NCBI GenBank assembly: GCA_937900285.1
Contig: CALCEM010000049.1
Coordinates: 1-64,000, forward strand
Length of the DNA stretch: 64,000 bases
Source: an uncultured Fretibacterium sp.
GTDB lineage: Bacteria; Synergistota; Synergistia; Synergistales; Aminobacteriaceae
Direction: 5' to 3'
Shown here piece by piece: positions 1-6,849 of this stretch; positions within the stretch are counted from its first letter, which is position 1; the number at the start of each line of letters is the position of its first letter. A program made the translations under genes and the position numbers. The notes under the pieces were generated by a model. It worked only from the letters and a program-made list of their open reading frames with translations. It ran no database searches and had not been told where the DNA came from.

Positions 1-37
1 ATTTAATTTAGTTTATTTATTTAATATTTAATAATAT

Positions 38-80
38 TCCTCTTCGTTTAAATAAAATTTTCGGGGAGGATTTTTATTTT
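38..80 (+). terminator. Rho-independent terminator of a gene left of the window
   Basis: A 9-bp stem (TCCTCTTCG at 38-46 with CGGGGAGGA at 62-70, including G-U pairs) is followed directly by TTTTTATTTT. It faces the plus strand and separates ilvE from whatever lies upstream. Confidence 0.7.
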
Positions 81-160
81 TATTTTTAAATATAAAATTG
101 TGCTATTATTCGTAAAATTTATTTTATTTTAATTTAGTTTAAGCGAAGGAGTTTTTTATT

Positions 161-1222
161 ATGCAGATTTCAATTACAAAAACTTCAAATCCTCGCACGA
201 TGCCTCCAGCTGATAAATTAGGATTTGGATCAATTTTTAGCGATCATATGTTCGTCATGGATTACACCGATGAAAAAAAATGGCACAACGCCAGAATTAT
301 ACCGTTTGGAAATATCGAAATTAATCCGGCGGCCAGCGTTTTACATTATGCAAATGAAGTTTTTGAAGGCATGAAAGCATACAGATGGGCAGACGGTTCA
401 ATACATTTATTTAGGCCGTACGAGAATGCAAAAAGAATTAACATTTCAGCCGAAAGAATAGACCTGCCTCAGATCCCTGAAAATATTTTTGTCGAAGCAG
501 TCCGCGAACTCGTTAAAATAGATTCTAATTGGGTGCCGTCAGGTTCTGGGACTTCGTTATATATTCGTCCGTTTTTATTTTCGATTGATCCCGAATTGGC
601 TTTACACGGAATACATCAAGCTACGTTTATGATAATTGCTTCACCGAGCGCGAGTTATTTTGCTGAAGGAATTAAGCCGGTTAAAATTATGCTGGAAACT
701 CAGGACGTGAGAGCAGTAAGAGGCGGAACAGGTTACACGAAATGCGGAGGGAATTACGCGGCAAGTAACAGAGCAGGAGACCGCGCACTTGAAAAAGGAT
801 ATTCGCAAGTTTTGTGGCTTGATGGTGTTGAACGTAAATACATCGAAGAAGTTGGAGCAATGAACGTAATGTTTAAAATTAATGGAACTGTCGTAACACC
901 TGCTTTAACCGGTTCAATTTTGGGAGGCATCACGAGAAAATCATGCCTTGAGCTTTTAAAATCCTGGAACGTTCCAGCCGAAGAAAGATTATTAAGCGTT
1001 GACGAATTGATTAACGCTGCCCAAAACGGAAAATTAGAGGAAGCATTTGGAACGGGTACGGCCGCAGTTATTTCACCGATTGGAGAATTATTTTATAACG
1101 ACAAGAAATATACTGTGAACGATTTTAAGATCGGCCCGGTTGCTCAGAAATTATACGATGAATTAACCGGCATTCAATGGGGGACAAAACCTGATAATTT
1201 TGGTTGGACTGAATGTCTTTAA
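161..1222 (+). CDS. ilvE: Branched-chain amino acid aminotransferase (type II BCAT)
   Basis: This PLP enzyme of fold type IV transfers the amino group between Val/Leu/Ile and 2-oxoglutarate in the cytoplasm. The 353-aa length is normal for the longer bacterial/eukaryotic-type BCAT. Residues 60-75 carry the HYANEVFEGMKAYR motif. The Schiff-base lysine is K194 within GYTKCGGNYAAS. The EEVGAMNV and GSILGGITR segments are the usual cofactor-phosphate and substrate-binding regions. An AAGGAG ribosome site at 146-151 supports the ATG at 161. The stop overlaps the start of ispE by 10 bases, so the two are probably co-transcribed. In an amino-acid fermenter the enzyme may run in the catabolic direction and feed 2-oxoacids to ferredoxin-linked oxidoreductases; that role is inferred. 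Confidence 0.95.
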   Translation: MQISITKTSNPRTMPPADKLGFGSIFSDHMFVMDYTDEKKWHNARIIPFGNIEINPAASVLHYANEVFEGMKAYRWADGSIHLFRPYENAKRINISAERIDLPQIPENIFVEAVRELVKIDSNWVPSGSGTSLYIRPFLFSIDPELALHGIHQATFMIIASPSASYFAEGIKPVKIMLETQDVRAVRGGTGYTKCGGNYAASNRAGDRALEKGYSQVLWLDGVERKYIEEVGAMNVMFKINGTVVTPALTGSILGGITRKSCLELLKSWNVPAEERLLSVDELINAAQNGKLEEAFGTGTAAVISPIGELFYNDKKYTVNDFKIGPVAQKLYDELTGIQWGTKPDNFGWTECL

Positions 1223-2067
1223 ATTATAATATTATTCTTCCGAGTTACGCGAAAATTAATTTAACGTTAAGAATTATTAATAAACGTCCTGATGGGTTTC
1301 ATGATTTAATTTCATGTTTTTATAAATTTGCATCGGGAGAAGCGATAAAAATAAATTCGAATCAAAATAATAATAATTTAAACTCGGATCACATAACCTG
1401 TAATTTTAATATCGCGGGGGAAAATTTAATTTTAAAAGCTTTAAGGCTCTCCCGCGAGTCCGATATAAATTTAAAAATCCCGTTTATGGATATTGATTTA
1501 TTTAAAATTATTCCTCCTGGTTCAGGTTTGGGAGCTGGTTCGGGAAATGCAGCAGCAATTTTAAATTATATTAGCAGAGTTTACGGCCTGAAAAATAAAA
1601 ATATTCCTGCTGAAACTGGAGCTGACGTTAAATTTTTATATTCCGGTTTTAACAGCGCGATCGTTTCCGGGATTGGTGATGAACTCGAAAAAATTATTTT
1701 GCCGGAGTTTCATGGCGTAATTTTAATTCCGAACTGGAACAAATCGACGGGAAACGCATATAACGAACTCGATAAAATTTTATACGGCAATTATATAAGC
1801 GAATCCGATGCGCGCGAAGAATTGAAATTAATAATTAATAACTTGAGCGCAAATAAAAAAATTGGATTATTGCCGAATGATTTTAACGCGTTATTATTAA
1901 ACTCGCGTCCTGAATATTATGACCTGTTTAAAATTTTTGACGCAAATAATTTTTTAGCATGGGGCATAACTGGTTCAGGCAGTTCGGCATTTGGAATATT
2001 TGAGCCGGATTCAAATAATAAAAATATTTCATGGCCGGATTATGTAAATAATATAATTTATTTTTAA
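1213..2067 (+). CDS. ispE: 4-diphosphocytidyl-2-C-methyl-D-erythritol kinase
   Basis: IspE is the GHMP-family kinase of the MEP isoprenoid pathway; it phosphorylates the 2-hydroxyl of CDP-ME using ATP. The 284 aa match the family length. The N-terminal PSYAKINLTLRI motif holds K14, the ATP loop is PPGSGLGAGSGNAAA (101-115), and the GADV motif gives catalytic D138. The C-terminal WGITGSGSSAFGIF is the third GHMP motif. The loop reads SGNAA where SSDAA or SSNAA is usual, a mild deviation. The gene overlaps ilvE by 10 bases and is closed by a strong terminator at 2079-2120. The next two MEP enzymes are encoded as an IspDF fusion near 53.2-54.3 kb. Confidence 0.93.
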   Translation: MSLNYNIILPSYAKINLTLRIINKRPDGFHDLISCFYKFASGEAIKINSNQNNNNLNSDHITCNFNIAGENLILKALRLSRESDINLKIPFMDIDLFKIIPPGSGLGAGSGNAAAILNYISRVYGLKNKNIPAETGADVKFLYSGFNSAIVSGIGDELEKIILPEFHGVILIPNWNKSTGNAYNELDKILYGNYISESDAREELKLIINNLSANKKIGLLPNDFNALLLNSRPEYYDLFKIFDANNFLAWGITGSGSSAFGIFEPDSNNKNISWPDYVNNIIYF

Positions 2068-2078
2068 ATTTTAATTTA

Positions 2079-2120
2079 ATCCTCCAAAACTTTTATTTTT
2101 CAGCCTGGAGGATTTTTTTA
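2079..2120 (+). terminator. Terminator of ilvE-ispE
   Basis: An 8-bp perfect stem (ATCCTCCA 2079-2086, TGGAGGAT 2106-2113) is followed by a run of seven T. It lies between convergent ispE and the NYN gene; the T run is on the plus strand. Confidence 0.8.
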
Positions 2121-2130
2121 TTATTAAATT

Positions 2131-3618
2131 TTAATTCTCGATTTCCGGTTTATTCTGAAGGAATGCGCTACCGTTTTTAGCAAATCCAATACTCATTATT
2201 CTGATGTATTTTTCAAAAAACTGTAATAATTCCTGTTCGCTCATCTTTAAACCTAATTTCGCAAGCACACGGTTTATAACTGAAAATAAATTCATCGTGC
2301 TTAAATAATTTTCTTCTATTTCGCGTATTACATCGCTTAAAACAATTTCGGTTTTTAATTCCAGATTGCCGGTCATGTAATATTCATCAATATAGAAAAA
2401 TGGGATTTTATTCTCCTGTAACCGCTGGTAATATGCTTGGCTGCAGTTATCGTATTCGAGCATAACAAAAAATTTTATTTCCGGCATAAGTTCAATTAAC
2501 GGCCAAAAATCGCAATCACTAGAAATTATTATAGCTGAATCAATAGGCTCCCCTCGTTCTTTACATAAAGTTATTTCACGACAAAATTTTATCGCCAGTG
2601 CTACGTCTACAGAAGATTTTTCATCTTTAACACGATCCGTTAAATAATATTCAAGCGGTAAATTTTCATTTCGTCTCAACGCCCGCCACTGCGATGATGT
2701 ATGTTTGTCGTCAACTAATAAAACTTTATAAATTTTCTCAGATAAATTTTTCTGAACAATATTTTTTATTACGCCTATAACTTTGCAGGGGTCAGCGTTC
2801 TCACAATCTACAGCGATTAAAACTTTACCGGCCTCATTAAAAAATTCTTCTGGATCATTTTCTGCAGCATCTCCGGCTTCTGTTACTTTGCTCATGTCGT
2901 AAAATCTATCGTGATTATGTTCGTACAATAAAGGCAAGAATTTCGCGTCATCCCTCAAAATATTCCCGTCGCCATCATCCGGAAACCAGTTTATATAAAT
3001 CTGATACGGAAATAAATCTCTGTATTCGCTGTAAATTTTGGCCATCTCTTTATTGCCCTCGACGGTGTTACCCTTTTGAATAAAAAATAAATTCCGAATG
3101 TAAACCCATTTGATCCAGTCAGGTATAAATTTTTGACAGTTCGGCACATGAGGCAGTAAATAATTATGAACATCTACAATATAATCTTCAAGTTTTCGGT
3201 TTGCTCTCACAAATAATATTCCGTCGTTGTATAGCGATTTTAAAGAATCAACCGGCACTAAATCCGGAATCATATCAATATTTTTTATTCCTGAAATCAT
3301 CTCCGTGCATATCGCTCTGAAATTTTTTTGCAGCTTCGTTCTTAAATTACATAAATGCCTGACTATTCGAGCCTCCTTATCCTGGTTTAATTTATCGAAA
3401 ATGCTCCTATAAAATTGCGGTGTCATGTTATCAGTCTGGCCTATTCCAAAATATTTTTCTTCTATACCTGTTAAATATGCAACAATTGAAACTATTTCTC
3501 TTTTAGATCGCGGCATATCTTGATTAATTTTTAAATTTGACGGCAGATTTTCAGAAAAATTTTGCAACGAAGCTCGTTTATCATCGTCAAGTAAATTACC
3601 TATGCTGAAATCACTCAT
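2131..3618 (-). CDS. NYN (PIN-like) domain protein with a large uncharacterised N-terminal region
   Basis: Residues about 265-412 form an NYN/LabA-type PIN-like domain: a VLIAVDCENAD strand-loop with D271, E273 and N274, a SSVDVALA helix start with D338, and IISSDCDFWPL with D368 and D370. These acidic residues are the expected metal site of this nuclease fold, so RNA cleavage is the likely but unproven activity. The first 260 residues are alpha-helical looking, without a family I recognise, and the last 75 residues form another helical region. There is no signal peptide or membrane segment, so it should be cytoplasmic. A ribosome site AAGGAG lies about 14 bases before the ATG. It may share a transcript with the YitT-type gene upstream (52-bp gap). 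Function unknown. Confidence 0.7.
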   Translation of the reverse strand: MSDFSIGNLLDDDKRASLQNFSENLPSNLKINQDMPRSKREIVSIVAYLTGIEEKYFGIGQTDNMTPQFYRSIFDKLNQDKEARIVRHLCNLRTKLQKNFRAICTEMISGIKNIDMIPDLVPVDSLKSLYNDGILFVRANRKLEDYIVDVHNYLLPHVPNCQKFIPDWIKWVYIRNLFFIQKGNTVEGNKEMAKIYSEYRDLFPYQIYINWFPDDGDGNILRDDAKFLPLLYEHNHDRFYDMSKVTEAGDAAENDPEEFFNEAGKVLIAVDCENADPCKVIGVIKNIVQKNLSEKIYKVLLVDDKHTSSQWRALRRNENLPLEYYLTDRVKDEKSSVDVALAIKFCREITLCKERGEPIDSAIIISSDCDFWPLIELMPEIKFFVMLEYDNCSQAYYQRLQENKIPFFYIDEYYMTGNLELKTEIVLSDVIREIEENYLSTMNLFSVINRVLAKLGLKMSEQELLQFFEKYIRIMSIGFAKNGSAFLQNKPEIEN

Positions 3619-3670
3619 ATATTTTTTTGCAACTCCTTTACAATAAATTTTTATATTTTCATATTTTAAA

Positions 3671-4561
3671 TTATAATGATCTCCAGCTCTTGAACCCTTT
3701 TCCTAAAACTTCAGAAGCATCACAAATCGAAACAAATGCACGATCATCTTTCTCTTTTAAAAAATGTTTCAGCGCAACAACCTGACGAGGTTCTAATAAT
3801 GCGATTAAAACTTCGCGAGGCTGTCCCGTATATCCTCCACGACCTTCAAGTCTTGTTACGCCATGTCCCAATTTATATATAAAGCTGCTTACTTCGTCAG
3901 GAATATTTGTAATTATTATGGCCTGTTTGCGTTTATCAAAACTCCGCGTCATGCTGTCAACTATTACGCCGTTCACATATAAACCTACTGCACCATATAT
4001 AACAGCTTCAAGCCCAATTATTCCGATTGAGAACGCGAGAATAAATAAATTTATAAATATCGAAAATCTCCCGACCTCCAAATCGTAACGCCTTTTTAAA
4101 ACTGAAGCTATTATGTCAGTACCTCCGCCTGAACCTCCAACGTTAAACATCATTCCGCCGGCAAAACCTTTTATTAATCCAGTTATAACGGTCGCCATAA
4201 ATTTATCATCAGGCAATGGTAACGGATATTTTGCAAAAACTGTGAGCATACTTGAAAAGGTTATGAAAGCTATTGAAGTTAAAATCATAAATCTGACGCT
4301 TAAATCTTTACGACCCCAAATTATTAAAATTAAATTTCCAAACGCTATAACCCAGCCGGGCGAAATTCCAAAAACATAATTTGTTAATACCGCAATGCCG
4401 GAGATTCCCATGTCAGGAAATCTGTAATATATCGTAAAATAATTTACAGCAAAAGCCTGCAAAACACTCGCAACCAAAATAATCGTTACGGCCTTCCATT
4501 CGTGGCGCAAAATTTTTAATAAGTTTGATAATATCTGCAGAATTAAATTTTTAATATTCAT
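3671..4561 (-). CDS. YitT family membrane protein (DUF161/DUF2179)
   Basis: The 296-aa protein has an N-terminal membrane half with about five or six hydrophobic helices (residues about 25-205). It contains the family-typical GGSGGGTDIIA motif in a cytoplasmic or re-entrant loop. The C-terminal soluble domain (about 205-290) includes a GHGVTRLEGRGGYTG segment typical of DUF2179. YitT-like proteins are poorly characterised; transport of small solutes has been suggested for the family, but no substrate can be read from the sequence. A GGGGAG ribosome site precedes the ATG at 4561. The gene diverges from the methyltransferase across a 135-bp gap. Confidence 0.85.
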   Translation of the reverse strand: MNIKNLILQILSNLLKILRHEWKAVTIILVASVLQAFAVNYFTIYYRFPDMGISGIAVLTNYVFGISPGWVIAFGNLILIIWGRKDLSVRFMILTSIAFITFSSMLTVFAKYPLPLPDDKFMATVITGLIKGFAGGMMFNVGGSGGGTDIIASVLKRRYDLEVGRFSIFINLFILAFSIGIIGLEAVIYGAVGLYVNGVIVDSMTRSFDKRKQAIIITNIPDEVSSFIYKLGHGVTRLEGRGGYTGQPREVLIALLEPRQVVALKHFLKEKDDRAFVSICDASEVLGKGFKSWRSL

Positions 4562-4696
4562 GTTTATATAAATTTCTCCCCTTAAACTTAATAAATAAAA
4601 AATTAAACCAGTTTATAATTTTAAATTAACATGTTAAATTTCTGAAATCTTAAAATTATTTTAAATATTAATATTAATCGGAGGCGTAAAAATATT

Positions 4697-5461
4697 ATGG
4701 CAGTCTTTAAAGATTACGCGACTTATTATAACGCTGTGTATCAAGATAAAAATTATAAATCCGAAGCTCTGGATATTATTAATTTGCTGAAATTACATAC
4801 AGGGGGGGGGGGTATAAAATCGCTTATAAATTTTGGTTGCGGAACTGGTAAACACGACATCGAATTTTTTAAACTGGGTTATTCATGTTCTGGAATCGAT
4901 TTAAGCCGGGAAATGATCGAAATTGCTAACGAAAACGCAAAAAAACAAAACGCTAATATTAATTTTCAAGTTGCAGATGTCCGGGAATTTTATCCGGCAA
5001 AAAAATTTGATGCAGTAATTTCATTATTTCACGTCATGAGTTATCAAAATTCAAACCAGGATATTTTAAACGCTTTCAAATCCGCGAGACGTTGTTTAAA
5101 TCAAGACGGTATTTTTATTTTTGATGCGTGGTTTGGGCCGGGAGTTTTAACCGACAGACCTACGGTGAGATTAAAAGAATTAAATTGCAACGATAAAATT
5201 ATTACGAGAATCGCAACGCCGGTAATGCATCCAAATAAAAATATTGTCGACGTAAATTATTTAATTTTGATCATTGACAAAAATACAAATATCACAAGCA
5301 CGATCCGCGAAACTCATTCGATGCGGTATTTTTTTAAACCCGAAATAGAATTATTATTAAATCTCGCAAATTTCAAATTAATTAATAATCTCGACTGCAA
5401 AAATTTAAACGAAACTGATTTTAATTCCTGGACGAGTTATTTTATTGCTCAGGCAGTTTAA
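4697..5461 (+). CDS. Class I SAM methyltransferase, sugar N-methyltransferase-like, with an internal G11 tract
   Basis: The Rossmann-type SAM fold is clear: motif I NFGCGTGKHDIEF (about 44-56), SGIDLSREMI carrying the acidic ribose-binding residue, VADVREF, and KFDAVISLFHVMSY (motif IV). The overall pattern, with a C-terminal beta region after FDAWFGPG, resembles TylM1/DesVI-type N,N-dimethyltransferases that act on nucleotide-linked amino sugars. That substrate class is inferred. GGAGG at 4680-4684 precedes the ATG. Residues 36-39 are four glycines encoded by an uninterrupted run of eleven G (4802-4812). It is in frame here (ON), but one G fewer or one more gives a stop within about 15 codons. 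The run is unlike anything else in this AT-rich window and marks a probable phase-variable gene. Confidence 0.85.
   Translation: MAVFKDYATYYNAVYQDKNYKSEALDIINLLKLHTGGGGIKSLINFGCGTGKHDIEFFKLGYSCSGIDLSREMIEIANENAKKQNANINFQVADVREFYPAKKFDAVISLFHVMSYQNSNQDILNAFKSARRCLNQDGIFIFDAWFGPGVLTDRPTVRLKELNCNDKIITRIATPVMHPNKNIVDVNYLILIIDKNTNITSTIRETHSMRYFFKPEIELLLNLANFKLINNLDCKNLNETDFNSWTSYFIAQAV
4802..4812 (+). repeat. Homopolymeric G11 tract inside the methyltransferase
   Basis: There are eleven consecutive G in an otherwise AT-rich coding region. G10 would read Gly-Gly-Gly-Val-stop; G12 would run twelve codons past the glycines before TAA. This is the size range in which poly-G contingency tracts slip in organisms such as Campylobacter. 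Confidence 0.9.
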
Positions 5462-5467
5462 TTTTAT

Positions 5468-5523
5468 AAAAAATCCTCCCGAATGAAAACGAAAAATATT
5501 TTATAATTCATAATTCAGGAGGA
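5468..5523 (-). terminator. Terminator of the ABC binding-protein gene, possibly bidirectional
   Basis: Arms TCCTCC-C-GAAT (5474-5484) and ATTC-A-GGAGGA (5513-5523) pair with one internal mismatch. On the minus strand the hairpin is followed by TTTTTT (5473-5468). It sits between the convergent methyltransferase and binding-protein genes. Confidence 0.7.
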
Positions 5524-5553
5524 AAATTTAATTTTAATTTTACTTTTAATTTA

Positions 5554-6693
5554 TCATTCCGGCTCTATAGTCCCTAAAAATCTTTTTTGGCCGTTCTTTA
5601 TTTCAATTATTCCCAGTGGTTTCTCTGCATCATGATTTTTATTTATTGTAGTTATTCCCGTGACAGTCGGCAAATTATAAATTTCTTCAAGGGCATCGCG
5701 GATTTTTTGAGGCTCGAAGCTCTGCGCCATGTTAACCGCCGCCATAAATATTAAATAACTGTCATACCCTAATGCTGAAATTGAACTTGGTTCCTTATCA
5801 GGGTAAAAATTTTTCCATTCGCGCGTAAATTTTTCGGCTTCAGGGTTCATTTTTTCCATTGACGGATCGTAAGCAAATATAGTGTATATAAATCCTACTG
5901 GATCGTCCTTTAAATGTTTCATAATTTCAGGGGTGTCCATAGCATCACCGCCAATAATTTTAAATTTAGCTCCCAATTCCCTAGCCTGCTTTAAAACCAT
6001 TATTCCATCCTCAAAATATGACGGCAAAAATAAAACATCAGGATTCTCTGAAATTATTTTTTTCAACGGCTCTCTAAAATTTCCATCTTCAGGATGATAC
6101 ATCAAGCTAATTACAACTTCGCCACCCAATTTTTTAAACGAGTTTGCAAAATATCTCCCAAGCCCTACACTGTAATCGTTCGTAAAATCTGTTAAAATCG
6201 CCGCACGTCTCAGATTTAAATTTTTATAAGCATATCCGGCTGCCCCTTCTCCTTGAAAAGTATCGACAAAACACGCTCTAAAATAATATTCTTTTCCAAG
6301 CGTAACAAGAGGATTTGTGCAAGAAGACCCGACCACTGGAATTTTTGCGCGCTCTGCAACTTCTCCGCCTGCCATCGCATATGCTGAACCGTAACTCCCT
6401 AAAATTGCACAGACTTTATACTCGTTTATTAATTTGTCGACTGCCTTAACGGATTCTAATTTGTCGGATTTATTATCAATTATTATTAATTCTATTTTCT
6501 TGCCTAAAATTTCCGGGTTTAATTTATTTGCCAATTTGATGCCGTCCACTTCGAGTTTTCCCCCGTAAGCATTTGAACCGGTTAAACAATCAAAAACCCC
6601 GACTCTAATTATATTATTATCCTCACTAGTTTCAGCAAGAGCTGACGAGAAAATTAAAAACGTTAAAATAAAAGCAATAAAAATTTTACGCAT
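5554..6693 (-). CDS. ABC transporter substrate-binding protein, LivK/branched-chain amino acid type
   Basis: This is a periplasmic type I binding protein (Peripla_BP_6). It has a signal peptide of about 20 residues ending ALA, then IRVGVFDCLTGSNAYGG opening the first lobe, ILGSYGSAYAMAGGEVAERAKIPVVGSS in the hinge-binding region, and a second lobe containing PDVLFLPSYFEDG and ALGYDSY. The ATG at 6693 is preferred over an upstream TTG at 6699 because of its spacing from CGGGG. The family binds Leu/Ile/Val, other amino acids, amides or aromatic acids; the ligand cannot be fixed here. No livHMGF permease or ATPase genes lie beside it, so it is an orphan that must work with components encoded elsewhere or act in sensing. 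Confidence 0.88.
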   Translation of the reverse strand: MRKIFIAFILTFLIFSSALAETSEDNNIIRVGVFDCLTGSNAYGGKLEVDGIKLANKLNPEILGKKIELIIIDNKSDKLESVKAVDKLINEYKVCAILGSYGSAYAMAGGEVAERAKIPVVGSSCTNPLVTLGKEYYFRACFVDTFQGEGAAGYAYKNLNLRRAAILTDFTNDYSVGLGRYFANSFKKLGGEVVISLMYHPEDGNFREPLKKIISENPDVLFLPSYFEDGIMVLKQARELGAKFKIIGGDAMDTPEIMKHLKDDPVGFIYTIFAYDPSMEKMNPEAEKFTREWKNFYPDKEPSSISALGYDSYLIFMAAVNMAQSFEPQKIRDALEEIYNLPTVTGITTINKNHDAEKPLGIIEIKNGQKRFLGTIEPE

Positions 6694-6764
6694 TAACAAA
6701 ACACCCCGAATTTTAATTTAATTTGTTTGGATTATAACACCCGCAAAATATTAAAATTATATAT

Positions 6765-6805
6765 AAAAAATCCTCCCGAATAAATTTTATATTTAAACGA
6801 GAGAA
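6765..6805 (-). terminator. Terminator of the 898-aa exported protein gene
   Basis: On the minus strand TTCTCTCG (6805-6798) pairs with CGGGAGGA (6778-6771) using G-U pairs, followed by TTTTTT (6770-6765). The pairing is much better on the minus strand, matching the direction of the gene. Confidence 0.65.
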
Positions 6806-6849
6806 TCTTATTTTTAATATTTTTAATATTTTTAATTTAATGCGTTAAT

